From: Prevotella sp. UBA2850 | GTDB taxonomy: Bacteria; Bacteroidota; Bacteroidia; Bacteroidales; Bacteroidaceae | Assembly: GCA_002350805.1 (NCBI GenBank) | Contig: DEFO01000012.1 | Location: 16,873-80,872 of the forward strand | Direction: 5' to 3' | DNA: 64,000 bases | Shown: positions 42,901 through 53,100 of the stretch, piece after piece | How positions within the stretch are numbered: position 1 is the first letter of the stretch | How the letters are laid out: every line of letters starts with the position of its first letter | Made by a program: the position numbers and the translations under genes | The notes under the pieces: generated by a model | The model's database searches: none | The model's input: the letters and a program-made list of their open reading frames with translations, nothing else | What the model was told of the DNA's origin: nothing

Positions 42901-43571
42901 ACCGTCAGCAGGAACTGACCGGACTGAGCAAGTACGACACCTTCACCACCGTGCTGAAAGCTTCGGGTAAGCGCGACCCCGATATTCAGGGAAGCCTCAC
43001 CAATACCTTCCGCTATAAGAACTGGCGTGCCAGCTTCAGTCTGGCCTACAGTCTGGGAGCCAAGACCCGCCTGTTTGCCATGTATGGTGCATCGAACAAC
43101 TGGGCTTACAGCACCAACATTCAGCCCGAGCGCAACTACAGCCGCGACTATATCAACCGCTGGAAACATCCTGGTGACGAACAGCACACCAACATCCCGG
43201 CTCTCATCAGCTCGAACAGTGGCTCATGGTACCAGTACTCTACCCACTTCGCCGATGCCGGCATGACTGCATATACAGACAATGCACAGGCTTTCGGTAG
43301 CAATGCATGGCTCATGTACGACTATTCCGACATCCGTGTGGTCAGCGCCGACTATCTGAAATTCCAAAGCGGTAGCATCACCTATGAGTTCACGCCTGAG
43401 ATGCTGCAGAAAATGCGTCTGCAGAGACTGGAACTCACCTTCTCGGCTTACAATCTGTTCACCATTGCTGACAAGAAACTGAAAGGACAGACACCATCGC
43501 AGGGCGGATTCTCAACCATCCAGCTCTCCGACCGTCCCAGCTTCTCATTCGGCCTTAACGTAATCTTCTAA
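39975..43571 (+). CDS. SusC/RagA-family TonB-dependent receptor with STN domain
   Basis: 1198 residues. A signal peptide (to about 25, PATGMAQQ) is followed by an STN domain (about 28-100) that interacts with FecR, a carboxypeptidase-like regulatory domain (about 112-195), plug (about 205-330: VVVTGYQVLDKRS, IRIRGTSTVIG, ATAIYGTRAANGVIVITTKRG) and a 22-stranded barrel ending FGLNVIF. With the SusD protein downstream it imports an oligomer across the outer membrane. The STN domain and FecR/sigma genes indicate substrate-induced control. Confidence 0.95.
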   Translation: MKRRRSLHVLLLVIMLLLIPATGMAQQTYDVNYDNQTLEQVIKDLKKRTGYEFVYQKQLLENAPRISCNYQKVSLHQLLDRIFYQEAAIDYDIVDKTVVLKKAEVNKGNGTFTVSGRILDGKGDPLPWATVLVEGTNYGTSTDENGNFKVNVPAGERVTVLYSFLGYKQVRKQYNINHNISGVKIVLHEDASQLGEVVVTGYQVLDKRSLTSAVSSVKAEEVLRSDVSSIDQMLEGKIPDLIVSTNSGEIGVAPKIRIRGTSTVIGNREPLWVVDGIIVRDPVDIAPEELNDPDYINRIGNAIAGINPQDIDRIDVLKDAAATAIYGTRAANGVIVITTKRGSVGKPQVSYNMNVNYKRRPRYSDRSVDVMTSKERIQFSRELLESQYLYYDEQTFVGYEGLLRQLYNNEITNDEFNESVARLESQNTDWFSYLTNDSWSTQHTASISGGSPTSRYYASIGYNKDNDVVKYNNSERYTASLNLDNTFSKLLTASFSFNAYSTRRHYYQDEIAPMQYAYTTSRTIPMYDADGNYYFYKRKYGARANELAKYNILNELDNSSKTQNVSSFTVTANLKFTFTDWLNANAVLSYTEQSTDQESFWGEKTFYAAKLRGCDFGERLPNESESLLPQGGELSTNNIHDRNVTGRLQINANKYFGKDEVHNIDAVLGFEASHDKYRGNAATARGYFPDRGLSFVTNLDMNRYTAYRDWLANNVPGITNNLTNTVSGYASFTYAYARLFRVNINGRVDGSNKFGDRSNERFLPIWSASGSLNLKDLGLIPVKWVDYATLKASYGSQGNMLSSEYPVMTIKKGTLDTAWNEYTSYINKYPNPDLKWETTKSYNLGLDAALFNGRLMFEASVFYKKTKNAFMNKRISTINGIGSYVINGGDITNKGYSFDITATPIRTKDFRWTLSTSISKILNTMDSRPEAQTYDLNEFLSGAALVEGKSVNTFYSYRFLGLSPVDGGPMFDDFINRQQELTGLSKYDTFTTVLKASGKRDPDIQGSLTNTFRYKNWRASFSLAYSLGAKTRLFAMYGASNNWAYSTNIQPERNYSRDYINRWKHPGDEQHTNIPALISSNSGSWYQYSTHFADAGMTAYTDNAQAFGSNAWLMYDYSDIRVVSADYLKFQSGSITYEFTPEMLQKMRLQRLELTFSAYNLFTIADKKLKGQTPSQGGFSTIQLSDRPSFSFGLNVIF

Positions 43572-43584
43572 TAAACGAAAAAAC

Positions 43585-45177
43585 ATGATGAAAAGAATAT
43601 TATATTTCATAGCCAGTGCCTGTCTGCTGCTCAGCACTACTGCCTGCGGTGACTTTCTGGAGGAATACTCACAAGACCTGGCACGGGTAAAGAGTTTCGA
43701 AGACCTCAACGAGATTCTTATCGGCAATGCATATCTGCCTACCGGACTGGTGGTCAATGCGGGGTATTATGTGACGCCCTATAACACCAACTACATGATT
43801 CTGCACCTGATGACCGACGAGCTGTCGGAGAACGACAAGGCCAGCGACCTGCGCTCGTATGGCGGACTGATGCGCGACGACATGTTCCCCTACTTCACCT
43901 GGCAGCAGGATGTAACACTGAACTATCAGAAACGAAATGTCTACGGTGCACAGGAAGACTGGTTCTTCAATGGTCCGTACACATATATCTCTACTTGCAA
44001 CATGGTGCTGTTTGAGGCCGACAACCTGACAGCCACGAATGACGAAGAAGCTCTCATGCGAGATAAGATCAAGGGTGAGGCCCACTTCCTGCGCGCTCTC
44101 TACTATCAGCTGCTGGTCAATCTGTATGCCAAGCCATACGACCCCGCCACAGCCGCACAGACACCTGGTGTACCCGTAAAGACCAGCGAGAGCATTGAGG
44201 ATATAGAGTATACCCGCAACTCGGTGCAGGAAGTCTACGACCAGATTGTTGCCGACCTGGAGGCTGCAGAGCAATACCTGAAGGATGTCCACCAGCCTTA
44301 TTCTATCCAGCACGCCGGTATCAATGCCGTGTATATGCTGCACAGCCGTGTGGCACTCTACATGCAAGACTGGCAGACAGCCAAGAAATATGCTGAGTTG
44401 TCGCTGAAGGAAAATGATGACTTGCGAAACATTGCCGCCGGATTTGATGGCACATTCATCGAGCCGAACAACGAGGAGATTTCGTTTGTCATGGGTGGAG
44501 AGACCTTTGGCAACACCAACTTCCCTCGCCCCGGACAATCGTATTACGGCATGTACATCTACTCGCCCAACTGGATCATCTCCGACCACCTGTACAATCT
44601 CTATGAAGAGGGAGATGCCCGCCGCGATGTATTCTTCGGACGTGAGTATGGAGACGGTAATGCGCCTTACTACAAGAAGACAGATATCGAATACAGCCAC
44701 CTGGGTTCTTACAAGGGTACGAGCGACCAGTTCTGCTACCGTTCGGCTGAGGCTTACCTGAATGCTGCCGAGGCTGAGGCACAGCTGGGTAACGACCAGG
44801 CTGCACAGCAATACCTGAACAAGCTGCGCGCCGCACGCATCGCCGACGCCAAGCCCGTCACCGAGACTGGAGCCCAGCTCATTCAGTTCATCCGCGATGA
44901 GCGTCAGCGTGAGCTTTGCCTAGAGGGTGTGCGCTGGTTCGACATGCGCCGCTATACGGTTGACCCCCGTTACAAGCTCGTTGAGAAAGTAAAGCACTCT
45001 TACTCGGTCTATCAGCTGCAGGGCTATAGCTACGTGAAGGGAGAAGTCGCCACTTACGAACTGAGCACCGACGACGGTGGTATGGTTCTCGACATACCAA
45101 AGAGCGTGCGTGAGTTCCAAAACTCTATCGGCTCTAATCCCAGACCAGAGCGCAAAAGCGATCTTACAGTTAACTAA
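43585..45177 (+). CDS. SusD/RagB-family substrate-binding lipoprotein
   Basis: 530 residues. Lipoprotein signal MMKRILYFIASACLLLSTTAC. SusD-type TPR helices (HFLRALYYQLLVNLYAKPYD, NAVYMLHSRVALYMQDW) and the C-terminal SusD domain (YRSAEAYLNAAEAEAQLG, RDERQRELCLEGVRWFDMRR) are present. It is 13 bases after susC and forms the lid of the importer. The ligand cannot be told from sequence; no glycoside hydrolase is next to it. Confidence 0.94.
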   Translation: MMKRILYFIASACLLLSTTACGDFLEEYSQDLARVKSFEDLNEILIGNAYLPTGLVVNAGYYVTPYNTNYMILHLMTDELSENDKASDLRSYGGLMRDDMFPYFTWQQDVTLNYQKRNVYGAQEDWFFNGPYTYISTCNMVLFEADNLTATNDEEALMRDKIKGEAHFLRALYYQLLVNLYAKPYDPATAAQTPGVPVKTSESIEDIEYTRNSVQEVYDQIVADLEAAEQYLKDVHQPYSIQHAGINAVYMLHSRVALYMQDWQTAKKYAELSLKENDDLRNIAAGFDGTFIEPNNEEISFVMGGETFGNTNFPRPGQSYYGMYIYSPNWIISDHLYNLYEEGDARRDVFFGREYGDGNAPYYKKTDIEYSHLGSYKGTSDQFCYRSAEAYLNAAEAEAQLGNDQAAQQYLNKLRAARIADAKPVTETGAQLIQFIRDERQRELCLEGVRWFDMRRYTVDPRYKLVEKVKHSYSVYQLQGYSYVKGEVATYELSTDDGGMVLDIPKSVREFQNSIGSNPRPERKSDLTVN

Positions 45178-45203
45178 CCAAAAGCATGAAAGGAAAACAA
45201 GAT

Positions 45204-46151
45204 ATGAAGAAATATCTATTCTATGCGGCTATGATGCTTTGCACCATGCCGGCCATCACCGCTTGTAGCGACGATGAGGACACGACGCCCAGCGAGTATG
45301 AGCAGAACTTATTCTCGCCAGCAGAGAGCGACCAGAGTCCCAGTGCACAGCTGCGCCGTCAGTTCAAGCAGGAAGTAGGATGCTACCTGTTGTTCAACGA
45401 CACGCTGAAGCATGAGCAAAACGGCACCGATGCCTATGGTAACTTGCTGTGGAACACACAACTCGTGGACCTCACCTACCAATTCATAGGCATGCCCATG
45501 AACGACACCAAGTACACCTTTGAATACCTCACCGACTTTGCCAAGCAGAAGGAGGCCACAGAACTGCTGAAGAACAAACTTGCCAAACGACTGGGCAAGG
45601 CCCTGCCCTACTCTATCCTGCTGGTCGACAACATCAAGCAGTGGACCAACAGCAGCGGCAGATGGGAGCTGGACGAGGGCTCGTCGTGGTCACCCAAAGA
45701 CCCATTCCCCAAATATGTGCTGGGAACCCGTTGCTATGCCTTTGCCCTTCATGGCAATGAGGCTTTCGACGATGAGGGCTATTTCGACGACATTCTGATG
45801 AGCATCGTCATCAATAAGGTGAACAACCTGCCCGAGAGCAAACTCGCGAAATTCCTCAGCTACGTGGCTGACTATTACGATGAGTATGGCAATCCACGCC
45901 AGAAGAGCAGCCTCGGTTACGACGACTACGTGACCGACGATGATGCTGCCCGCACGCTGGGCTACTGGCAGGACCGTGGATACTACTATTTCGACTATGG
46001 TACTGAAGACCGCGACCACTACATCGAGGCAGCACTCACCTACTCGGTGGCCGAGGTGGAAGAGATGATGGCTGGCTATCCCATCGTTATCGAGCGCTTC
46101 AAAATCATGCGCCAGCTCATCATCGATGAGTTTGGAATCAACCTGAAATAA
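45204..46151 (+). CDS. SusCD-linked lipoprotein resembling TonB-associated metallohydrolases, without HExxH
   Basis: 315 residues from MKKYLFYAAMMLCTMPAITAC (an upstream ATG at 45186 is possible). Overall pattern (lipid signal, FKQEVGCYLLFNDTLKHE, two helical blocks) recalls the import-associated zinc metallohydrolase lipoproteins found after SusD genes. The zinc motif HExxH is absent, the closest stretch being ALHGNEAFDDEG. If homologous, it is a catalytically dead binding form. It is 26 bases after susD in the operon. Confidence 0.62.
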   Translation: MKKYLFYAAMMLCTMPAITACSDDEDTTPSEYEQNLFSPAESDQSPSAQLRRQFKQEVGCYLLFNDTLKHEQNGTDAYGNLLWNTQLVDLTYQFIGMPMNDTKYTFEYLTDFAKQKEATELLKNKLAKRLGKALPYSILLVDNIKQWTNSSGRWELDEGSSWSPKDPFPKYVLGTRCYAFALHGNEAFDDEGYFDDILMSIVINKVNNLPESKLAKFLSYVADYYDEYGNPRQKSSLGYDDYVTDDDAARTLGYWQDRGYYYFDYGTEDRDHYIEAALTYSVAEVEEMMAGYPIVIERFKIMRQLIIDEFGINLK

Positions 46152-46163
46152 AACTTTAAACAA

Positions 46164-46898
46164 ATGATGAACATGAAAAAACTAGCATACATGTTATGCA
46201 TCGTCCTGGCACTGGGCTTCACAGCCTGCGGGGACGATGAAGACAAGGTGCCAAGTGTGAAGCCAACGAGCACAGGCACCATGACAGACAACGACGGCAA
46301 TGAGTATCACTGGGTGCGCATCGGTAATCTCGACTGGATGGCCGAGAACATGATTGGAGGAAAACCTTTCTATGAGTACACCTACCTCTACCTGGGCTAT
46401 TACCAGTATCCTACTGTTCAGTTCGCCATGGATGAGGAGCGCGATGCCTACTGGGAGAACTATGGCAATGTCTATACCTACGAACAGGCTCTTGAGAACT
46501 GTCCCGACGGCTGGCGCCTGCCCACTGACGATGACTGGAAGAACCTGGAGTCGGCGCTCGGCATGAGCGACAAGGAACTCGACAAACTGGGATGGCGCAA
46601 AGGTGCCGGACTGCTGATGACCCAGACAGTGGAACAAGGCACCGGACTGCACATGCTCTTCGGCGGACAGATGGGACTTGGCACCACAGGCAACATCTAC
46701 AATATCAGCAACGAGGGCGTCACCCCCATGGGCATTGGCGAATATGGCATGTACTGGTCGGCCACCGTCGACAAGAACTACGAGCTGCAATGTGTCTATT
46801 GCCGCCGCATCATGCCTTACCTGAACGAGGTGGAACGCACCAGCAGCACCACACAGAACCGCTGGCTCAGTGTGCGCTATGTGCGTGACGCAAAATAA
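46164..46898 (+). CDS. FISUMP-domain lipoprotein
   Basis: 244 residues. Lipoprotein signal ending LGFTAC (start at 46164 or 46173). The FISUMP domain (Fibrobacter succinogenes major paralogous domain) is recognisable: WVRIGNLDWMAENMIGG, CPDGWRLPTDDDWKNLE, MYWSATV and WLSVRYVRD at the end. Such surface lipoproteins are thought to bind or attach to substrates. It is the last gene of the SusCD operon and is followed by the terminator at 46947-46979. Confidence 0.88.
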   Translation: MMNMKKLAYMLCIVLALGFTACGDDEDKVPSVKPTSTGTMTDNDGNEYHWVRIGNLDWMAENMIGGKPFYEYTYLYLGYYQYPTVQFAMDEERDAYWENYGNVYTYEQALENCPDGWRLPTDDDWKNLESALGMSDKELDKLGWRKGAGLLMTQTVEQGTGLHMLFGGQMGLGTTGNIYNISNEGVTPMGIGEYGMYWSATVDKNYELQCVYCRRIMPYLNEVERTSSTTQNRWLSVRYVRDAK

Positions 46899-46946
46899 AC
46901 AACGAAAAAAACACACATCACCTACTTTATCTTAAATCTAGCAGAA

Positions 46947-46979
46947 GCCAGTGTTGCAACTCGCGACACTGGCTTTTTT
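46947..46979 (+). terminator. terminator of the SusCD operon
   Basis: GCCAGTGT (46947-46954) and ACACTGGC (46966-46973) form an 8-bp stem followed by TTTTTT. Confidence 0.85.
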
Positions 46980-46993
46980 CTATAAAAAACATT

Positions 46994-47023
46994 TTGCCAT
47001 GTCGGGAATAAAATGTATTTTTG
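46994..47023 (+). promoter_or_regulatory. promoter of umuDC
   Basis: TTG at 46994-46996, 19 nt, TATTTTTG at 47016-47023; transcription starts after 47025, so the ATG at 47013 cannot be used. No LexA box known to me is visible. Confidence 0.65.
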
Positions 47024-47048
47024 CATGGAAACAATCAAAAGAATAACG

Positions 47049-47501
47049 ATGAGCAGTGATATCAAGCTTACCATCTACCGTGCCGACACTAGTTCGCACG
47101 TGCCCATTCCATTGGCTACTGCCAGCGTGAAAGCCGGTTTCCCATCGCCAGCCCAAGACTACATGAGCGAGGACATCGACTTGAACGAAGTGCTCGTGAA
47201 AAACCGCGAGGCTACATTCTATGTGCGCATCTCGGGCGACTCGATGACTGAGGCAGGCATCATGGACGGCGACCTGGCTGTCGTCGACAAGGCCATTGAA
47301 GCAAAAGACGGCGACTTCGTGGTGGCTTTCATCGACGGCGACTTCACCATCAAGCAGTTCCGCATCGACAAAAGCGGACAGTACGGATGGCTGGTGCCGT
47401 GGAACGAGCATTATCCTAAAATCATGGTCAACGAGGAAAACAACTTCATCATCTGGGGAGTAGTAACATACGTGATACATGCAATACTTCGGCATAGCTG
47501 A
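47049..47501 (+). CDS. umuD: UmuD-type mutagenesis protein (S24 peptidase)
   Basis: 150 residues from ATG at 47049. The self-cleavage site is A29-G30 in VKAGFPSPAQDY, matching the E. coli CGFPSPAADY site; catalytic Ser65 (RISGDSM) and Lys102 (DFTIKQF) are 37 residues apart as in UmuD. Cleaved UmuD' partners UmuC in translesion synthesis (pol V). Overlaps umuC by 23 nt. RecA-dependent activation is expected from the family, not seen here. Confidence 0.92.
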   Translation: MSSDIKLTIYRADTSSHVPIPLATASVKAGFPSPAQDYMSEDIDLNEVLVKNREATFYVRISGDSMTEAGIMDGDLAVVDKAIEAKDGDFVVAFIDGDFTIKQFRIDKSGQYGWLVPWNEHYPKIMVNEENNFIIWGVVTYVIHAILRHS

Positions 47502-48759
47502 CTGCAACAATTTCTATTGCTCGTGCGAGCGGGTGTTCCGCCCCGATCTGCGCGAGCGGCCCGTCGTGGTGCTGAGCAACAACGACGGTTGCATCATTGC
47601 GCGCTCTGAGGAAGCCAAGGCACTGGGCATTGCCATGGGAACGCCTTTCTATCAGGCTAAAGCAATGCTTGAGACGCATGGAGCAGCCGTTTTCAGCAGC
47701 AATTACACACTCTACGGCTCGATGTCAGCCCGTGTGATGTCGCTGCTCTCACAATACACGCCCAAGCTGCAAATCTATTCCATCGACGAGGCTTTCCTGC
47801 TACTGAGCGACGACCACAACCATCACCTCAAACAGGAGGGTGAGCAGATGGCCGCCCGCATCTACAAATCGACGGGAATCCCCATCTCAGTGGGCATCGC
47901 CCCCACCAAGACACTGGCAAAGATGGCCAGCAAATTCGCAAAGAAGTATCCAGGGTACAAGCGTTGCTGCCTGATCGACACTGACGAGAAGCGACTGAAG
48001 GCCCTACAGCTGTTCCGCATCGACGACGTATGGGGCATTGGCAGGCAGATACGGCGCCAACTGGAATACCACGGCATTCACACTGCTGCCGACTTTGCCG
48101 CCAAGAAAGAGAGCTGGGTGCGCAGCAAATTCAATGTCACTACCCTGCGCACCTGGAAAGAGCTGAACGGCATCAGCTGCATCGATGTGGAAGACCTGCC
48201 CTGGAAAAAGTCCATCTGTACCAGCCGTAGCTTTGCCCATCAAGGCATCACCGATGCCATTGTGCTGGAAGAGGCGGTAGCCAACTTTGCATCCATGTGT
48301 GCAACGAAGCTGCGCAAGCAGCGGTGCTGCTGCCAGAGTGTGACGGTGTTTGCCCATACCAGCCGTTTCCGTACCGATGTGCCCTGCGACATGATTCATG
48401 CGACCATGACGCTGACCGTCCCCACGCAGGCCAATGCCGAGATCATCAATGCGGCACTCACCGTGCTCAGAAAAAACATGCGCCGCAACGAAGGCAAGCC
48501 CTTCGCCTATAAGAAGGCGGGGGTCATTCTGTGGAATATCACACCGCAAAGCGCCATCCAGCAAGACCTTTTCGACCCTACAGACCGCCAACGGCAGGCT
48601 GCACTGACCAAGGCCATCGACGAGATCAACCGCAAAAACGGCTACAACACCGTACGGCTGGCCTCACAAGGCACCGACATCCGCTTCGGCCTGTTGCGCG
48701 AGCACATCTCAAAAAATTTCACCACCAACATCAACGATGTGCTGGTGGCGAAAGTATAA
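47479..48759 (+). CDS. umuC: DNA polymerase V catalytic subunit UmuC
   Basis: 426 residues of Y-family polymerase. The palm carboxylates are in MQYFGIADCNNFYCSCERVF and YSIDEAFLLL; RPVVVLSNNDGCIIARS is the UmuC fingers signature. The C-terminal little finger and UmuC tail (about 240-426, including ALTKAIDEINRKNGYNTVRLA) are complete. Together with umuD, in overlapping frames, it forms pol V for error-prone bypass. Confidence 0.94.
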   Translation: MQYFGIADCNNFYCSCERVFRPDLRERPVVVLSNNDGCIIARSEEAKALGIAMGTPFYQAKAMLETHGAAVFSSNYTLYGSMSARVMSLLSQYTPKLQIYSIDEAFLLLSDDHNHHLKQEGEQMAARIYKSTGIPISVGIAPTKTLAKMASKFAKKYPGYKRCCLIDTDEKRLKALQLFRIDDVWGIGRQIRRQLEYHGIHTAADFAAKKESWVRSKFNVTTLRTWKELNGISCIDVEDLPWKKSICTSRSFAHQGITDAIVLEEAVANFASMCATKLRKQRCCCQSVTVFAHTSRFRTDVPCDMIHATMTLTVPTQANAEIINAALTVLRKNMRRNEGKPFAYKKAGVILWNITPQSAIQQDLFDPTDRQRQAALTKAIDEINRKNGYNTVRLASQGTDIRFGLLREHISKNFTTNINDVLVAKV

Positions 48760-48852
48760 TTCTGAAACAACTAGCTATTATACTAGTATCGTTATTTTAC
48801 AAGTATACTAGTTCTACCAAAATAACTGGTTTAACCTGATAGAAAGCCATTC

Positions 48853-50139
48853 TTACTCTTTCTCTTCCTTCTTTCCAAACTGTGGGTCAATCTTCAGGAA
48901 GGCTGTCACCAAGAAGGTGATTGCACAGCAGAACATCACGATGACAAAGAAGGTGCTGTAGCCAACGGCATCTTTCAGCCATCCCGACACCATGCCCGGA
49001 AGCATCAGTCCCAAGTAAGAAAGGCCGGTGCAGATGGCATAGTGTGAGGTCTTAAACTCGCCCTGGCTGATGTAGAGCATATAGAGCGTCAGGGCCGTGA
49101 AGCCTAGTCCGTAGCCAAACTGCTCGATAAACAACAGGGCACTGACGACAAACAGGTTATGAGGGAAGGCATAACTCATGTAGACATACACTATGTCGGG
49201 CAAGGTAATGGCTACCACAAACCACCACAACCAGCGTTTCAGTCCGTCGCGGCTGGCCAGCATACCGCCCACAATGCCTCCGAGCAGCAGGCCGATGAGC
49301 CCCACGGTGCCATAAGCCAGTCCGTATTCTTGCGGCGACAGTCCCAGTCCGCCTTCCGACCCCGGACGCATCAAGAACGTGCTGGCCATCTTGGTGAGCA
49401 TAGCCTCGGGGAAGCGGTAGAACAGCAGGAACAGCAGTACGAATACCATCTCACGCCAAGGCAGTTTGGTGAAGAACGATGTCAGCGACTGCCACACGCC
49501 CTGTGCCACCTCGCCCACACTCATATTCTTATTGCTGCGGTCGGCAGGATGCGGCATGATGAAGCTGTGATAGAGCCACATGGCAATAAAGATGCCAGCC
49601 AGCCCGTAGAACACCAGGCTCCAGGTATAGGCCTTTTGGTTGCGGAACATCAGCTGCAGCATGCCTGCCACGGGGACAAGCACACCCTGTCCAAAGATGA
49701 CGGCAATGCGATAGAACGTGTTGCGGATGCCCACAAACCATGCCTGGTTGTGGCTGTCGAGCTCCAGCATATAAAAGCCGTCGGCTGCAATGTCGTGGGT
49801 GGCGCTCGAGAAGGCCATCAGGAAGAAGAAGAACATCGTGCCTTGGAACCAGAAACTGGCATTCAGCGTGAAAGCCACACCCGCCAACGACGAGCCAAGC
49901 AACAACTGCATAGCCAGCACCCACCAGCGCTTGGTCTTATACAAATCGACAAACGGGCTCCACAGGGGCTTGATGACCCAAGGCAAGCCGAGCCAGCTGG
50001 TGTATAGTCCTATTTCTGTGTCGGTCATGCCGAGTTGCATATACATCACTACGGCCACAGTCATGACAACCACATTGGGCAGTCCCTCGGCAAAATAGAG
50101 CGACGGCACCCATGTCCACGGTGATTTGAAGTTCTTCAT
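48853..50139 (-). CDS. MFS transporter, AmpG-like
   Basis: 428 residues with about 12 membrane helices. The N-terminal SPWTWVPSLYFAEGLPNVVV and PLWSPFVDLYKTKRWWV are typical of the AmpG branch, which carries muropeptides into the cytoplasm. It follows directly (no gap) the gene with a SpoIID domain, which fits cell-wall recycling. Substrate specificity is inferred only. Confidence 0.85.
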   Translation of the reverse strand: MKNFKSPWTWVPSLYFAEGLPNVVVMTVAVVMYMQLGMTDTEIGLYTSWLGLPWVIKPLWSPFVDLYKTKRWWVLAMQLLLGSSLAGVAFTLNASFWFQGTMFFFFLMAFSSATHDIAADGFYMLELDSHNQAWFVGIRNTFYRIAVIFGQGVLVPVAGMLQLMFRNQKAYTWSLVFYGLAGIFIAMWLYHSFIMPHPADRSNKNMSVGEVAQGVWQSLTSFFTKLPWREMVFVLLFLLFYRFPEAMLTKMASTFLMRPGSEGGLGLSPQEYGLAYGTVGLIGLLLGGIVGGMLASRDGLKRWLWWFVVAITLPDIVYVYMSYAFPHNLFVVSALLFIEQFGYGLGFTALTLYMLYISQGEFKTSHYAICTGLSYLGLMLPGMVSGWLKDAVGYSTFFVIVMFCCAITFLVTAFLKIDPQFGKKEEKE

Positions 50140-53100
50140 TTATTTATAGATTTTCTTGATTTCTGTATGACGATAGTAATGATAGAGTATCTCGTCGTAT
50201 TTATACCCTTGGTTTCCCATCACGGCAGCACCAATCTGGCAGAGGCCTACTCCATGTCCCCAGCCTTTGCCGTAAAGGATGAAATGGCCCTTACGCTTCA
50301 CCACATCGAAAGCACTGCTCATCAAGTGGCTCTCACTCAAGGCGCGCCTGATCTCCAATTCCTTGCCAATGGTGAACGAGCGTTTCGTACCCACAATCTT
50401 CAGTTTCCAGATGCGCCCGCTCTTGCCGCGCTCCAGCGGAACCAGGTCGGTAATGTCGCCCAGGTCGAGCTTCAACTTCTCGTTCACAATGCGGCTCAAC
50501 TCCTCTTGCGTGTAGTCCACCGTCCAACTGTAGAAGTCGGTTGTCTCCTGATCGTAATCGTTCAGCACTTGGGCGATGACGTTCGGGTCGTTGGTGTTGC
50601 AGAAGGGGTCTTTCACCGACACGAGATAGGGCTTGGGCGTGTCTTCCCAGCAATACTGAAACTCCTCGGTGATGCCTCCGCAGCATTTACTGAAGCGTGC
50701 GTCGCAAATCTCATCGCCCGACAAGAGAATCTGACCGCGGGTGGCCCGTATGGCATCCACTACGTGCCGATTGTTAGCCTTCGTGATGCCTTGGTAGCGC
50801 TGGCAGTGGTCGTCGGCACAGACATCGAAGATGGTATGATCCTCTCGGTCGTACCAGCGTATCAGCTCGTCGTCTTTCCTCACAAACGAGAAGAATCCCG
50901 AGGTACCTCCCTGCAACTGCTGGCGCTTCACCATCTGGGCGAGCAGCCATGAGCGCGAGATGACGGCATGGGCCTTGAGCAGCTCTGGACTCGACGTGGC
51001 TTTCATCTCGCTAGAGATGACGCTGGTGAGATACTGCTCGACGGGCAGCAGGTTGATAGCACAAATCTTATCGGCCTCAACCACCAACTTCAGCGTGCCG
51101 AGGAACGTCTGTGTCTCCTTCCGTTCCCAATGGAAATGCACGCCAATGGTGACGTCGGAGAGCGAGAACGAGGCGTCGGCCGCCTGAGGAGTGAACGTCA
51201 GCTCGCGATACTGACTGCCATTCCACAGAATGCCTCCCTCGGAGAACTCCACCGTCTGTTCGCCCTCTATCGTGGCACCCTTGGCCATGTAAGGTTTGTT
51301 GAGTGTGAAGTGAATCTGTTGTGCACTCACGATACCCACCGACACGTCGGGTTCCCGCTTATATTGGGCGAGGGCGGCAGGCAACTGCGAAGCATCTTTC
51401 TTCTCGTCGCCACGGGCACTGAGCATGGCAATGACAGCCTTCACCGAACTATCATCGAGGCTTACCTCACGCAGTATCTCATCAGCCCGCTCGGCGGTAA
51501 GCCGCTCATAATCCTCACGTCGGGGCAGGATGATGAGACCGGCCATATCGAGGGCTCCCGGCGAGACAAGCATCTTGCACTCGCCCTCAGCATAGTAACA
51601 GTCGGGACGGTGTTTCTGGCGTGGGAACACCACCAGCAGATACTCGTCGTGCTGGCGCCACGCCACAATGTTCATCATGGGTTCATCAGCATCGGTGTGC
51701 ATCTGTTCCAAGGCCTTGTAAAGACGAAGGAAGAGTGACTTGCCGGTGTCGGTATTCTTGCTGCGCACGGCAAAGGCCGGGCACACATAGTCGGACACGA
51801 AAAAGATGCCTTCGTCGTCGGCCACGGTGGCAACGGGAGTCAGCGAACGACTCAACCGCTGCCAGCCTGTCTGCAGGGGCAGCATGCCATTCGTTCCTGC
51901 CTGTAGATGCAGGTGGTCGGGGGCGCTGGCACCGCACTTCGGACCATTGTAGAACACCATCAGACTGGGATAGAGCGACAACAGCTTATAAATCTCGGCA
52001 TAGGCGTCGGCAATGCGTTGCGGCTGATGACGGCGCGATGGGATGGTATAGTGGACGGGCAGTATGGGATATGGGTTCACCAACAACTCGTAGCGCCCGT
52101 CTATCTCTTTCACAATCTGCTGTGCAGGGCGGTTCTGTGAACACAGGAAACAGGGTCGCTCGGCAATCGACTGGCGGTCGATTTTAGCACCTGTAGACAC
52201 GATACGTGCTGCATTGAACTGTGCCTTCAGGTAGTCGCCCAGCTCTTTGGTCTCCACCATCTGCAAGTCGCGGTAGTGCTGGCGCGCATCGTCCCACTTT
52301 TCCAGCTGGCGGTTGAAGAACCGGTCGAGCGCATCGCTCTGCTCTGCCTGCTGACTGTCAGTCGAGGCATGAGAGGCCAGCGTTGCCTGCTGCAAGGCGT
52401 TTTGCCGCTGGCGTGCACGTATCTCCATCGTGCGTAGCCGGTCTTTATACAGGTTGTTGGCATTCACCTTCTCCACCGAGAGGGCAGCATCGCTGTTGCC
52501 TCCCCACCGGCGGCAGAGATACAACTCGCTGAAAATGCGGCCGATGCGGTATTTGCGGCTGAAAACCAGTCCCATGGCATAGTCTTCGCCATAGCTGGTG
52601 TTGGGGAATTGTATCTGGCGGGCCAGCGGCGTGAAGAAGGCTCGCGGAGCTCCCAGTCCGTTGATACGCAGGGCATTGTTGGGACCGTTCGTATCGGTCC
52701 ACTCAGCATGGTCGATCAGTCCTGGCGGCAGGGTTTGCAGGTTGAAGTCGCACATGCGGTACGAGCCAATGACCATGGCGGCTCTCTGCTTGCGGAAGGT
52801 GCTCACGATTTGCTGCAGAGTATTGGGAGAACTATAGAGGTCGTCGCTGTCCAACTGGACGGCAAACCGTCCGCAGCGGTCGTCGTTGATCGCCTCGTTC
52901 CAACAGCCTCCGATGCCTAGGTCGGTGCGCTGCGGAATGATATGGACAAGCGTCTCGCAGGCCATCTCGCGCAGGATGTCGGTGGTACGGTCGGTAGAGT
53001 GATTGTCCACCACGATGACATTATAGGCAAAGGTGGTCTTCTGTGCCAGGGCACTCCTCACAGCGTCGGCAATGGTCTTCTCACGATTGTAGACGGGTAT

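Noticed and set aside
48760..48852. Repeated ATACTAGT palindromes after umuC
   Set aside because: Short and without U-tract or known operator; no support for a function.
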